The position numbers and the translations under genes were made by a program. From positions 91,522 through 155,521 of the forward strand of contig CAZCCV010000002.1 of assembly GCA_964497515.1 (NCBI GenBank): 64,000 bases of DNA, read 5' to 3'. Source of the DNA: CAZCCV01 sp964497515 (GTDB taxonomy: Bacteria > Armatimonadota > UBA5829 > DTLH01). The notes below the pieces were generated by a model, which did no database searches, was not told the origin of the DNA, and saw nothing but the letters and a program-made list of their open reading frames with translations. Of the stretch, positions 1 to 8,660 are shown piece after piece (position 1 is the stretch's first letter; every line of letters begins with the position of its first letter).

Positions 1-1
1 A

Positions 2-814
2 AGTCTTCTATCTGCTGGATTCAATCGCCTCAGCATCGGGGTGCAGTCTTTCGATGATGGCACACTAAAACAACTCGGCCGAATCCACAGTGCTGACGAG
101 GCCCTTAGCGCGTTTGAGACCGCGCGTAATGTCGGGTTCACAAACATCGGTATCGATCTCATGTATGCTCTTCCGGAGCAGACGCTCTCGAACTGGCAAA
201 GCACTTTGAACACTGCAATTGCTCTTCGGCCAGAGCATGTATCACTTTACGAGCTTACGGTGGAGGAGGGGACACCTTTCGGAGATTCCCACTCAAAGAG
301 TCAACTTGTGCTGCCAGACGAGGATCTGCAGATAGAAATGTATCAGGCAGCGATTAACACACTGACTTCGGTAGGTTACGAACAATATGAAATATCCAAT
401 TTCGCGCTTGCAGGCCGCCGTTCGCGTCACAATCAGGTGTACTGGCGAAACGACCCTTACTATGGATTTGGCGCAGGTGCTACGGGCTACGTAAATGGAA
501 CCCGTTACAGTAACGCAGCGCATCCATCTGAGTATATTTCGAGAATGGAGTCATCTGGCAATGCTGTAGTCACAACCGAAAACATTTCTGGCCGACGGTC
601 AATGGGGGAGACTATTATGCTTGGGCTTCGCATGCTTGATGGTGTGGATCTACACGCGTTTCAAGAGCGGTATTCAGCTGATTTGTTGTCGATTTATGTG
701 GAAGAAGTTGCCCGATTCACCCGTAAAGGGTTGCTGCAGGTGAAAGATGACCATTTGCAGCTTACTTCTTCTGGGTTGCTTCTAGCAAACGAGGTTTCTG
801 CAGCGTTTCTCTAG
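2..814 (+). CDS. hemW: HemW-like radical SAM haem chaperone, 3' part
   Basis: The reading frame is open from base 2, so the gene begins before the window; about 270 residues are visible. The text (RLSIGVQSFDD near the left edge, then GIDLMYALPEQT and SLYELTVEEGTPF) is typical of the HemW / oxygen-independent coproporphyrinogen oxidase-like family, and the C-terminal winged-helix-like HemW region follows (NQVYWRNDPYYGFGAGA). The CxxxCxxC radical-SAM motif would lie in the missing N-terminal part. HemW binds haem and is thought to deliver it to respiratory enzymes; it is not a true CPO. The gene ends with two adjacent stops (TAG TAG). No operon partner is visible on this side. Confidence 0.9.
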   Translation, partial: SLLSAGFNRLSIGVQSFDDGTLKQLGRIHSADEALSAFETARNVGFTNIGIDLMYALPEQTLSNWQSTLNTAIALRPEHVSLYELTVEEGTPFGDSHSKSQLVLPDEDLQIEMYQAAINTLTSVGYEQYEISNFALAGRRSRHNQVYWRNDPYYGFGAGATGYVNGTRYSNAAHPSEYISRMESSGNAVVTTENISGRRSMGETIMLGLRMLDGVDLHAFQERYSADLLSIYVEEVARFTRKGLLQVKDDHLQLTSSGLLLANEVSAAFL

Positions 815-944
815 TAGCAGAGAGCCTCATTTTTGCAAAAATCAGTCTTCACCATCCACTTACTCCGGGATTGAAACCCCATCTGTAAGGGTAACATCCA
901 TTCAGCCGGGATGCTCGGCAGTTATCACTAATGAGGAGGCAGGT

Positions 945-1403
945 ATGAAACAGAAAGTGATTGAAGCGCTGAACAAAGCGCGAGAGCAGGAGTTGCACGC
1001 GATACTACAGTACATGCTGGAGCATTACGAGCTGGAAGACCAAGGCTTCAACAAACTCGCCGGTATCATCAAAGCAATGGCTATAGTCGAGATGAACCAC
1101 GCCGAAGAGCTTGCTGAGAGGATTTTGTTCCTTGGTGGAAAACCGATCCGCAAACCGGAAGGCGACACGAAAGAGGGACTGAGTATCGCCGAGATGCTCA
1201 AGATCAACAGAGATCTCGAGGTTGCTGCGGTCGAGATGTACAACGACTTCGCCAAACTCTGCGCGGAACAAGGCGATCACGTGTCCAAAGCGTTGTTCGA
1301 GCGCCTTACGGTAGATGAAGAAGAGCATCTGGACGAGTTCGAAAAGATTCTAAACCACGTCGAAAAGCTCGGTAGCGCATATATCGCTACTCTAACGGTC
1401 TAA
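945..1403 (+). CDS. bfr: Bacterioferritin
   Basis: This 152-residue four-helix ferritin-like protein stores iron as a ferric mineral. The dinuclear ferroxidase ligands can be placed at E16, E49, H52, E92, E125 and H128 (EMNH and DEEEH motifs). M50 sits where the haem-ligating methionine of E. coli bacterioferritin lies (EMKHA versus EMNHA), so haem binding between subunits is likely. A good ribosome site (GAGGAGG) precedes the ATG. It stands alone, with a 130-base gap to hemW and 165 bases to an FAD oxidoreductase that could act on the same redox/iron chemistry, though that link is only inferred from position. Confidence 0.9.
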   Translation: MKQKVIEALNKAREQELHAILQYMLEHYELEDQGFNKLAGIIKAMAIVEMNHAEELAERILFLGGKPIRKPEGDTKEGLSIAEMLKINRDLEVAAVEMYNDFAKLCAEQGDHVSKALFERLTVDEEEHLDEFEKILNHVEKLGSAYIATLTV

Positions 1404-1568
1404 TCTGCCGACAGTAGATCACTGGCGCGCAGTGGTTTCATTCATACACACTGTTCGAGCACGTTTGTAGTTTTCAGCGCTCGGACACTCTCCTCCCGGT
1501 GAGCTTGTTTTGAGTATCGCGGCTCCTGGGCAGGCTTTCTACTGCTACCCACACAGGAGGTTCCTGAT

Positions 1569-2777
1569 ATGAAGAATAAGTCATACGATCATATTATTGT
1601 TGGAGGCGGGCTCGCCGCAACGAACGCAGCACAGGGTATCAGGGAGCGAGACAAGAATGCTTCCGTGCTCATCATCGGCGCCGAGCGCTATCTTCCTTAC
1701 CACAGGCCACCACTTAGCAAAAAGCTCTGGATTGGAAACAAACAGGTGGAGAGCATCTTCATAAAAGATGAAGCATTCTACCGCGAAAATGGCATCGATA
1801 TTCTGCTGGGCATTGAAGTCGCGGCTATTGATGCAGCGGCAAAGACAGTCACAGCAGAAGACGGTAACACCTGGCAGTACGGCAAACTCCTTCTCGCAAC
1901 CGGAGGGGTTCCTCGTAAGCTCAATATCCCCGGTGGCGATTTGGAAGGTGTCAGTAACTATCGCTATCTGGACGATTATCTAGTTGCAAAAGCCGAGGCG
2001 GTAGCCGGAAGATCCGTAGTCGTTATCGGTGGCGGATTTATCGGCTCAGAGATTGCTGCTGCACTGAATCTCAACGACATCAAAGTGACTCTGGTATTTC
2101 CGGAACAACACTTGGTTCAGCGCGTCTTTCCGGAAGACCTTGCAAGAGCGATTAGTTCGGACTACGTCCGCCGTGGGGTTGAGCTTGCTGCGGGTGATGT
2201 GGCAGCGTCGATTGAACTGCAAAACGGGAAGTACAAGACTCGAACCAGAAAAGGAAAAACTCACGAGTCTGAGGTTGTAATTGTCGGTGCGGGGATTGTT
2301 CCATCTGTCGAACTCGCCTCATCTGCAGGTCTTAAGGTGTCGAATGGGATAGAAGTCAACCAGTATCTTCAGACTTCAAATCCCGACATCTTTGCGGCCG
2401 GAGACAACACTCTCTTCCCTTACACTGCGCTCGGTGGTGAGATGCGAAGAGTCGAGCATTGGGATAATGCAGTCAACCAGGGGCGATATGCCGGGCACAA
2501 TATGGTCGAGCGAGACCAAGCATACGACTATATGCCGTATTTCTTCTCTGATCTCTTTGATTTTGGATACGAAGCAGTGGGCGACGTCGATTCTCGCTTG
2601 GAGACCTTCGCAGACTGGCAGACGGAGTTCGAGAAAGGCGTTATCTACTACCTGAAAGACAACGTTGTGCGTGGTGCAATGATGTGTGGAGTTTGGGATA
2701 AAGTCCTCGAAGCCAGCGAACTGATCAGAAGCGGTCGCAAAGTGACACAAGACGATCTTCGCGGAGCGATCAAGTGA
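1569..2777 (+). CDS. AIF/rubredoxin-reductase-type FAD-dependent NAD(P)H oxidoreductase
   Basis: A 402-residue pyridine nucleotide-disulphide oxidoreductase of the AIF / monodehydroascorbate reductase / nitrite-reductase-like group. Visible are the N-terminal FAD Rossmann motif (VGGGLAA, about residue 11), the PYHRPPLSK segment that packs on FAD in this group, a second nucleotide-binding motif (IGGGFIGSE, about 153-161), and the FAAGDN FAD-binding signature near residue 277. No redox-active CxxC pair is present, consistent with the disulphide-independent subgroup. Strong ribosome site AGGAGG before the ATG. Electron acceptor unknown; bacterioferritin upstream is a possible partner by position only. 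The frame stays open for 42 codons beyond its TGA stop. Confidence 0.85.
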   Translation: MKNKSYDHIIVGGGLAATNAAQGIRERDKNASVLIIGAERYLPYHRPPLSKKLWIGNKQVESIFIKDEAFYRENGIDILLGIEVAAIDAAAKTVTAEDGNTWQYGKLLLATGGVPRKLNIPGGDLEGVSNYRYLDDYLVAKAEAVAGRSVVVIGGGFIGSEIAAALNLNDIKVTLVFPEQHLVQRVFPEDLARAISSDYVRRGVELAAGDVAASIELQNGKYKTRTRKGKTHESEVVIVGAGIVPSVELASSAGLKVSNGIEVNQYLQTSNPDIFAAGDNTLFPYTALGGEMRRVEHWDNAVNQGRYAGHNMVERDQAYDYMPYFFSDLFDFGYEAVGDVDSRLETFADWQTEFEKGVIYYLKDNVVRGAMMCGVWDKVLEASELIRSGRKVTQDDLRGAIK

Positions 2778-2978
2778 GCTCATACTGCTCGAGGAGATAA
2801 CAACCAAACAGAGAAAGAGTATCCCACAATGGTGCGGCAAAACACCGCTGAGGCGTTGCTAAAGGAAATTCTTCGTCGGATGTTGAAGGATAGCTCCTGG
2901 TAGCAAGAGATGGGAGGGTAAACGAGGAACGACTTCATCCTCGTAGCAAAAATCAATCGATTGCTTCATTGACATACT

Positions 2979-3743
2979 ATGGCTAAACTATCAATCAAGG
3001 GACAGACAGCACTGGTTACAGGGGCAGGGCAGCGTCTTGGGCGTGCTATTTCGCACGCTCTGGCTGATGAGGGCGTCAATATAATCGCCCATTACAACAC
3101 TTCGTGCGAGGAAGCACTGGCACTCGTAAGTGAACTTGAGGCAAAAGGTGTGAAGAGTTGGGCGTTCAAGGCGGATTTTAACGAGGCAAGTGAACGCGAT
3201 AGTCTTGTAGATCAAGCTCTCTCCGTTGCCGGGTCGTTTCAGATTCTCATTAACAACGCTTCAATCTTTCCTGCAGATGAGTTAGATGACGTGACACTTT
3301 CGAGTCTTACGCGGAGTATCGAGATTAACGCTTGGACTCCGTTCACACTCAGCAGAGACTTCAAACAGAAGATTGGCAGAGGTGTAATAATCAACCTCGA
3401 AGACACTCGAATAGCGGGGTTTGATTGGAAGCACGTTGGTTATATCATAAGCAAACACGCTCTGGCGGCGTTTACACGAATGATGGCTATCAAATATGCC
3501 CCAGACATACGAGTAAACGCTGTCCGTCCAGGGCTGATCCTGCCCCCACCGGGGAAGGATGTAAGCTATATCGAACGGCTTGCAGATTTACTTCCGCTCA
3601 AGAAGCACGGCGCAGCAGAGGACATCGCAGAGACAATAGTCTTCCTGGTAAAGAGCGACTTCATTACAGGTGAAGTAATATATGTCGACGGAGGGCGGCA
3701 TCTGAAAGAGTATCCAGATGATGCCACGGGACCAACGAGTTGA
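2979..3743 (+). CDS. SDR-family pteridine reductase (FolM/PTR1-like dihydropteridine reductase)
   Basis: A 254-residue short-chain dehydrogenase. The cofactor motif is TGAGQRLGR (residues 14-22), i.e. the TGxxxRxG variant of PTR1 and FolM rather than the usual TGxxxGxG. The catalytic set is D142, Y155 and K159; an Asp exactly 13 residues before the Tyr is the PTR1 arrangement (D181/Y194) in place of the standard Ser. This indicates NADPH-dependent reduction of a dihydropterin or dihydrofolate. The stop overlaps the TTG start of folB, which is followed by folK, so it belongs to a folate operon. Ordinary SDR activity cannot be excluded. Confidence 0.82.
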   Translation: MAKLSIKGQTALVTGAGQRLGRAISHALADEGVNIIAHYNTSCEEALALVSELEAKGVKSWAFKADFNEASERDSLVDQALSVAGSFQILINNASIFPADELDDVTLSSLTRSIEINAWTPFTLSRDFKQKIGRGVIINLEDTRIAGFDWKHVGYIISKHALAAFTRMMAIKYAPDIRVNAVRPGLILPPPGKDVSYIERLADLLPLKKHGAAEDIAETIVFLVKSDFITGEVIYVDGGRHLKEYPDDATGPTS

Positions 3744-4096
3744 TAGATAAGATTCTAATTGATGATCTAACGGTCAGGTGTATTGTTGGTATTCGCCCTG
3801 AGGAGCGGCGAGAAAGGCAGGATGTCGTCATTAACATTGTCCTCTGGGCCGATTTGAAGCAGGCTGGCGTGAGTGACAACATCCAGGATACTGTGGATTA
3901 CAGTGCCATCAAGAAACGCGTTGTCGCTGATGTGGAGGCATCCAAATACCACCTGATTGAGACTTTGGCGGAGAACATCGCCGCGATCTGCCTGGATTAC
4001 AGTGGAATAATGCGTGTTCAAGTGAACGTAGCCAAACCTCTGGCACTTAGATTTGCTCGCAGTGTTGCTGTAGAGATTGTTCGAGAACGGGAGTAG
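3740..4096 (+). CDS. folB: Dihydroneopterin aldolase
   Basis: A 118-residue protein, the normal FolB length. It splits 7,8-dihydroneopterin to 6-hydroxymethyl-7,8-dihydropterin and glycolaldehyde in tetrahydrofolate synthesis. The start MIDKILIDDLTVRCIVGIRPEER is characteristic (I/V-G-x-x-x-E-R), as is the VDYSAIKK segment and the conserved ETLAENIA stretch in the middle. The start is TTG and overlaps the preceding SDR stop (TTGA), implying translational coupling. folK begins five bases after the stop. Confidence 0.93.
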   Translation: MIDKILIDDLTVRCIVGIRPEERRERQDVVINIVLWADLKQAGVSDNIQDTVDYSAIKKRVVADVEASKYHLIETLAENIAAICLDYSGIMRVQVNVAKPLALRFARSVAVEIVRERE

Positions 4097-4101
4097 CTCT
4101 G

Positions 4102-4617
4102 ATGGCGCGCGTGTTCATTGGCCTTGGGACCAATATCGAACCGCAGCACAATGCACGCCGGGCGCTAATTGAGCTTGTCGGTGCAGTTCACATCACGGCG
4201 ATATCAACCATCTACAGAACCGAACCACAGGGCGGACCCGAGCAGCCTGCATTTTTTAATGCAGTTGTCGAAGTGGAAAGCGATCTGCCACCCTGCGAGC
4301 TAAAAAACGATGTCCTGCGCGAGATAGAGCACCGACTCGGGCGTAAGCGCAGCAAAGACAAGTCTGCTCCCCGAACGATAGATCTCGATATTCTCATCCA
4401 CGAGAACACTGTTCTGAGTGCAGGGGATCTGACAATACCAGATCCGGACATACCCGATCGTGCGTTCCTTGCAATTCCGCTCTTTGAGCTCGCTCCCAAC
4501 CTGGTGCTGCCCGATTCTGGTGTTAGCATCAAGGAACTTGCGGCTAAGTTTGCCTGTCACACGATGGAACCGCTCTTGGAGTATACAGAATCGCTAAGGC
4601 AAGAAATCCTGAAGTAG
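4102..4617 (+). CDS. folK: HPPK, 6-hydroxymethyl-7,8-dihydropterin pyrophosphokinase
   Basis: A 171-residue enzyme that transfers pyrophosphate from ATP to the FolB product. Signature stretches are in order: GLGTNIEP at the N-terminus, YRTEPQGGPEQPAFFNAV for pterin binding, and LGRKRSKDKSAPRTIDLDIL with the metal-binding DxD pair. Third gene of the SDR-folB-folK operon. folP and folE are not in the window. It converges on the activase gene, with a 28-base gap between the stops. Confidence 0.94.
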   Translation: MARVFIGLGTNIEPQHNARRALIELVGAVHITAISTIYRTEPQGGPEQPAFFNAVVEVESDLPPCELKNDVLREIEHRLGRKRSKDKSAPRTIDLDILIHENTVLSAGDLTIPDPDIPDRAFLAIPLFELAPNLVLPDSGVSIKELAAKFACHTMEPLLEYTESLRQEILK

Positions 4618-4645
4618 ACCAGGGTGCCTGCAAAACAACCGGCGG

Positions 4646-5425
4646 TTATCTGGTGGCGCTTGATGCCGCAATGACTGCTGCACCTATAGCACCAGTCATC
4701 TGTGGAGTGGGAACAACAGATACGGGTTGCCCTATAGCGCGCTCGAGTGCCTTGTCCATCCCTGAAATCAGTGCAACTCCGCCAGTGAAGACAACAGGTG
4801 AAACAGCATTGCGTCCAACCATTGAGGATATTCTAGTTGCGATAGAGTCCTGCACTCCAGCGACAATATCTACCGGAGTAATTCCAGATGCCATGAGCCC
4901 AATGATTTCAGTTTCGGCAAAGACTATGCAAGTACTGCTGATTGAAGCCGGCTTGGTACTCTGAGCCGACATTTCGCCCAGTCTGTCTAGGTTAACATCC
5001 AGCCTATCTGCAATAACTTCAAGAAATCTACCTGTACCTGCAGCACAGCGGTCGTTCATTACGAAATCGTAGACCGAGCCATTATCATCCAGCCTCAATA
5101 CTTTGCTGTCTTGGCCACCGATTTCGATTACGGTTCTTGCATTTGAAACTAGGTGATGAACACCTTTGGCGTGGCAAGTGATTTCTGTAATTGCTCTATC
5201 GGCTATATCTATCTGATTTCGCCCGTATCCGGTTGCGATTATGGCGTCTATGTCAGCGCGATTCAGATTGTGTTCCTCAATCAGTTGATGAAACAGACCC
5301 GTTGCCAGCTCTCCACTGTCTGTTCCCTGATGCACTGTGCCGGATGCAATCACTGTCTGGTTCTCTGTGCTCATCAGAACCGCTTTTATTGCGCGTGATC
5401 CGGCGTCTATTCCTACAGATATCAT
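4646..5425 (-). CDS. 2-Hydroxyacyl-CoA dehydratase activase (BadF/BcrA/HgdC ASKHA family)
   Basis: A 259-residue ATPase of the HgdC type, which uses ATP hydrolysis to push one electron into a 2-hydroxyacyl-CoA dehydratase or benzoyl-CoA reductase-type enzyme. The N-terminal phosphate-1 loop GIDAGSRAIK, the EIGGQDSK motif and the C-terminal phosphate-2/adenosine region (FTGGVAL) are present. Cysteines C127 (NDRCAAGTGRFLE) and C166 (STCIVFAETE) match the two that hold the bridging 4Fe-4S cluster in the HgdC homodimer, at the same numbering. It lies 51 bases after selA on the same strand, so probably co-transcribed. The dehydratase subunits it would activate are not in this window. Confidence 0.87.
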   Translation of the reverse strand: MISVGIDAGSRAIKAVLMSTENQTVIASGTVHQGTDSGELATGLFHQLIEEHNLNRADIDAIIATGYGRNQIDIADRAITEITCHAKGVHHLVSNARTVIEIGGQDSKVLRLDDNGSVYDFVMNDRCAAGTGRFLEVIADRLDVNLDRLGEMSAQSTKPASISSTCIVFAETEIIGLMASGITPVDIVAGVQDSIATRISSMVGRNAVSPVVFTGGVALISGMDKALERAIGQPVSVVPTPQMTGAIGAAVIAASSATR

Positions 5426-5476
5426 AAAAACCTCTTCGGTACGGTTGAGCTTGTTTGGTATCGCAAGTATTTGCTT

Positions 5477-6886
5477 CTAATGGGGCGCTTCTTCGCACAG
5501 GATGCTTGCAATTGCCTGGCAAACGATCTCGTCTTCGTTCAGCAGAATAGTTCTCACATCCAGCAGAACCGTATCTTGGTGCACCCGAGCAAAAACAGGG
5601 GTAGGGTAGTGTCGAAGTTTGCGCGAAAGAGTCTCGGCTGAGATCTCTCTTGGCCTGATGCTGATCAGTTTTGTGGGCATCGTCTCAGCGGGAACCGACC
5701 CGCTTCCCACCTGAGACATTCCGTTCTCAACACTTACAGATGCTTTGTCGCCAGTGTTAGCAATCAGGTTCTCTGCAATTGCTTTAGCGCGAGGGTCAAG
5801 CTGCTCAATGGTGAGAGAGAGCATCCTGTAAGTTGGATGATTTGCTTCCAGCTTGTCCAGGTCTAAGAAGAGTCTTAATGTAGCTTCGAGCGCGGCTACT
5901 TCCATCTTGCTAATTCTGAGCGCACGAGCCAGCGGATTCTTTTTGATTGCTGATACTACGGAAGTCTTACCAACGATAATCCCGCACTGTGGCCCGCCGA
6001 TTAGTTTGTCCCCGCTGAAGCATACGGCATCGGCTCCTGCTATTACACTCGAGGTAACCAGCGGCTCTCGTTCCATACCATAGCGGCTAATATCTACCAG
6101 GGCACCGCTCCCCACGTCGTCTATAAGCCACAAGTTGTTTTCCTTCGCCAGTGGAGCTAGGTCATCAATAGAAGGTTCTTCCGAAAAACCCACGATTTTG
6201 TAGTTGCTGTGGTGAACTCTAAGTATTGCGCCTGTGTTTTCGTTGATGGCCTCAGCGTAGTCACTCAGGCGGGTCTTATTCGTGGTGCCAACTTCGCGAA
6301 GGATGGCACCGCTCATCTCCATGACTTCCGGCATTCTAAATGCTCCGCCGATTTCCACCAGTTGCCCTCGCGATATTATCACTTCTTTTCCTTTTGCGAG
6401 GGTGTTAAGGGTGATCATTGTTGCTGCAGCATTGTTGTTCACTGCGGTGGCCGCTTCTGCACCCGTAAGTTCCGTAAGAATATCTCTAAAATGAATATCG
6501 CGGGTTTCCCGTTTTCCTGTTTCAATACTTGCTGCGAGGGTGCAATAGCCAGCAATGACATCATTCACGGCATCTATTGCAGCCTGTGGCATAGCAGCGC
6601 GCCCGAGGCCAGTGTGTAGAATCACACCCGTTGCATTAATGGCTCGACGAACTGAAGGAGATAGTTTCTTTGCTACGGCTTTCGATACACGTATTGTGAT
6701 CGATTCTCGGTCTACACCAATCGGAGTATCTGAAGAGGCTGCGATTATCTCACGACGAACAGCTTCAACAGTCGCACGCGCGGCACTCACAACCAAATCC
6801 CGGCCGTGAGCTTGAGCGAGCTGCAGAAGCTCGGGTGTGTTCAGAAGCTCGTCTATTGACGGTAGAAGTCTCAGCGTATCTTTCAT
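5477..6886 (-). CDS. selA: L-seryl-tRNA(Sec) selenium transferase
   Basis: PLP enzyme that converts Ser-tRNA(Sec) to Sec-tRNA(Sec) using selenophosphate. About 469 residues, the normal size. The N-terminal LLPSIDELL, the ATGVILHTGLGRA motif, and the PLP-lysine context FSGDKLIGGPQCG (K294 with this start) identify the family. The frame is open six codons further up to an ATG at 6904, but the ATG at 6886 has a GAGG eight bases ahead and gives the usual start MKDTLRLLPS. It implies the organism makes selenoproteins. selB, selC and selD are not seen here. It lies downstream of tRNA-Leu and directly before the activase. Confidence 0.93.
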   Translation of the reverse strand: MKDTLRLLPSIDELLNTPELLQLAQAHGRDLVVSAARATVEAVRREIIAASSDTPIGVDRESITIRVSKAVAKKLSPSVRRAINATGVILHTGLGRAAMPQAAIDAVNDVIAGYCTLAASIETGKRETRDIHFRDILTELTGAEAATAVNNNAAATMITLNTLAKGKEVIISRGQLVEIGGAFRMPEVMEMSGAILREVGTTNKTRLSDYAEAINENTGAILRVHHSNYKIVGFSEEPSIDDLAPLAKENNLWLIDDVGSGALVDISRYGMEREPLVTSSVIAGADAVCFSGDKLIGGPQCGIIVGKTSVVSAIKKNPLARALRISKMEVAALEATLRLFLDLDKLEANHPTYRMLSLTIEQLDPRAKAIAENLIANTGDKASVSVENGMSQVGSGSVPAETMPTKLISIRPREISAETLSRKLRHYPTPVFARVHQDTVLLDVRTILLNEDEIVCQAIASILCEEAPH

Positions 6887-6942
6887 ATGTCCAACCTCAG
6901 GCATTCAGCTTGCTGTTGGAGAAAGCGAATGTACATCGACAA

Positions 6943-6971
6943 GGGGCAGTATTCTCCGTGAACACTACCCC
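6943..6971 (-). terminator. Hairpin after tRNA-Leu, possible weak terminator
   Basis: On the minus strand an 8-bp stem (GGGGTAGT/ACTGCCCC, one G-T pair) lies eight bases past the tRNA-Leu CCA end. Only two T residues follow, so it may act as a 3' end or processing signal, or as a partial terminator before selA, rather than a strong terminator. Confidence 0.35.
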
Positions 6972-6978
6972 TCCATTG

Positions 6979-7064
6979 TGGTGCCGCAGAGAGGAGTTGA
7001 ACCTCCACGTCCGTAAGGACACATGGTCCTGAACCATGCGCGTCTGCCATTCCGCCACTGCGGC
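6979..7064 (-). tRNA. tRNA-Leu (anticodon CAG)
   Basis: Class II tRNA with a long variable arm. The acceptor stem GCCGCAG/CTGCGGC is fully paired. The anticodon stem is CATGG/CCATG with loop TTCAGGA, giving anticodon CAG (reads CUG). The T loop is TTCAACT. The discriminator is A, and the CCA end is encoded (plus-strand TGG at 6979-6981). A consensus promoter lies immediately upstream. Confidence 0.95.
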
Positions 7065-7076
7065 CTAACGGTAGTA

Positions 7077-7105
7077 ATTATATCGGCTGGCAGTTAGCGT
7101 GTCAA
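7077..7105 (-). promoter_or_regulatory. Consensus sigma-70-type promoter of tRNA-Leu
   Basis: On the minus strand TTGACA (7100-7105) and TATAAT (7077-7082) are separated by exactly 17 bases and end 12 bases before the tRNA. It is a perfect vegetative consensus and calibrates what the housekeeping promoter looks like in this genome. Confidence 0.9.
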
Positions 7106-7140
7106 TAGTCGCCACGCCATATTGCCAATTCTTGCTTTTG

Positions 7141-7170
7141 TTGGAGTAACAATGCCAACGGACGTATAAC
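7141..7170 (+). promoter_or_regulatory. Likely promoter of tilS
   Basis: TTGGAG (7141-7146), 18 bases, TATAAC (7165-7170). Transcription would begin near 7177, which leaves the ATG at 7190, not the one at 7175, inside the message. The -10 element is good; the -35 matches only in its first three bases. Confidence 0.5.
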
Positions 7171-7189
7171 ATACATGGTGGTGCTATCT

Positions 7190-8614
7190 ATGGATTGCGA
7201 CTTGGCTGGATACTTCATTGAAAAGATGAAAGAGACTATCGCCCGATTTGAAATGATCGAACCCGGCGATAAGCTCGTTGTCGGCGTCTCTGGTGGAGCA
7301 GATTCCGTCGCGCTCATCCACGCATTGGCTCAGTTGCAGGCTGAGTATAATCTTCAATTGGTTATTGGTCACCTGCATCACGGTATTAGGGGCAAAGAAG
7401 CTGATGAAGATGCCGAGTTCGTCGCTCGCCTTGCCGAATCACTTGGCCTGCCTTTGGACGCAATGAAGGAGGATGTTCCACGAGCGAAACGTACGATGAA
7501 GGTCGGTCTTGAAGAAGCAGCTCGAAGAGTCAGATACGAGTTTTTGGAAAGACTTGCAGATGAGTCTAAGGCTCAACGGATTGCAGTTGCTCATACCTCC
7601 GACGATCAGGCAGAGACTGTCCTTCTGAACGTTCTTCGCGGATCCGGAATCGAAGGGCTTGTAGGTATTTCTCCGGTAAGAGGTCGAGTTGTTCGCCCTC
7701 TAATACAGCATTCTCGCCGAGAAATTGAGCAGTATCTTTCAGGTGTTGGGCAAGAGTGGCGGATCGATGCGAGCAATGTAGACACGTCGTACACCAGAAA
7801 TCGCATTCGACACGATCTGATTCCTCACCTGCAGCAGAATTTTAATCCTGCTGTAAAAAATGCACTCCTAACGCTTTCGGAGATAGCCAGGGATGAGTCT
7901 GGATTCCTGCAAAGTGAGACCGCAAACGTATTTCAATCGATCACAAGAGACCTCTCGTCCGACTGTGTAGCCTTCGACGCCGAAGCTTTTGGCGCATTAC
8001 ATATTGCGCTGAAACGGCGAACACTGCGCCGTGCGATTGAGTTGGTCAAAGGTGATTTGCTTGATGTAGAGTTCGAGCAGGTGGAAAGAGTAATCCGACA
8101 TCTCGCGTGCGACCAGGACTTTTCCTTTACTCTTCCCTCAGGCAGAGTATACGCTGCTCTTTCCGGAGGTGAACTGAAGGTCTTTAAACTATTATCACCT
8201 GAGGTTATAAACCTCTGCCGCAGCATCGCTGTTCCCGGCGTTACATCTGTTCCGGAGCTTGATATTCAACTGGCAGTCCGCCAGGTGGACGCGGCAATGC
8301 GACCAAGCTCTGATTCGGAAGCCGTCTTGGATGCTGATTGTCTAGTTGGAAGACTCACTCTTCGAACCTGGCGGACGGGAGATCGTATTCAACCATTCGG
8401 AATGACAGGCAGAAAGAAAATCCAGGATCTATTTGTAGACAACAAGATAGCTCGGGCGGATAGAGGCAGAATTCCTATTGTTGTGGACGACGAAAAGATA
8501 GTATGGGTTGTTGGTGTTTCAATGTCTGAGCTGGTGCGAGTGACGGCGAAAACGGAACGAGCGCTACATTTTGAAGCGTTGTCGGACTCGTCTATGCCAG
8601 GTCACACAGGGTAG
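7190..8614 (+). CDS. tilS: tRNA(Ile)-lysidine synthase
   Basis: N-type ATP pyrophosphatase that joins lysine to C34 of tRNA-Ile(CAU) so that it reads AUA. About 474 residues. The PP-loop SGGADS is at residues 34-39, followed by GHLHHGIRG and the AHTSDDQAETVLLNVLRGSG block; the C-terminal TilS domains are recognisable (RTWRTGDRIQPFGMTGRKKIQDLF). An in-frame ATG at 7175 exists, but the promoter and a GGTGGTG stretch favour 7190. The gene sits upstream of an S1-domain gene, a Firmicutes-like neighbourhood (tilS and yabR). Confidence 0.93.
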   Translation: MDCDLAGYFIEKMKETIARFEMIEPGDKLVVGVSGGADSVALIHALAQLQAEYNLQLVIGHLHHGIRGKEADEDAEFVARLAESLGLPLDAMKEDVPRAKRTMKVGLEEAARRVRYEFLERLADESKAQRIAVAHTSDDQAETVLLNVLRGSGIEGLVGISPVRGRVVRPLIQHSRREIEQYLSGVGQEWRIDASNVDTSYTRNRIRHDLIPHLQQNFNPAVKNALLTLSEIARDESGFLQSETANVFQSITRDLSSDCVAFDAEAFGALHIALKRRTLRRAIELVKGDLLDVEFEQVERVIRHLACDQDFSFTLPSGRVYAALSGGELKVFKLLSPEVINLCRSIAVPGVTSVPELDIQLAVRQVDAAMRPSSDSEAVLDADCLVGRLTLRTWRTGDRIQPFGMTGRKKIQDLFVDNKIARADRGRIPIVVDDEKIVWVVGVSMSELVRVTAKTERALHFEALSDSSMPGHTG

Positions 8615-8660
8615 CTACCGTTCACAATATGCTCGATTAATGCTACGGTTCAGTTAGCTA

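Noticed and set aside
2904..2978. Folate-type riboswitch before the folate operon
   Set aside because: Only one 7-bp hairpin (2922-2928 with 2938-2944) is visible and none of the THF-riboswitch consensus.
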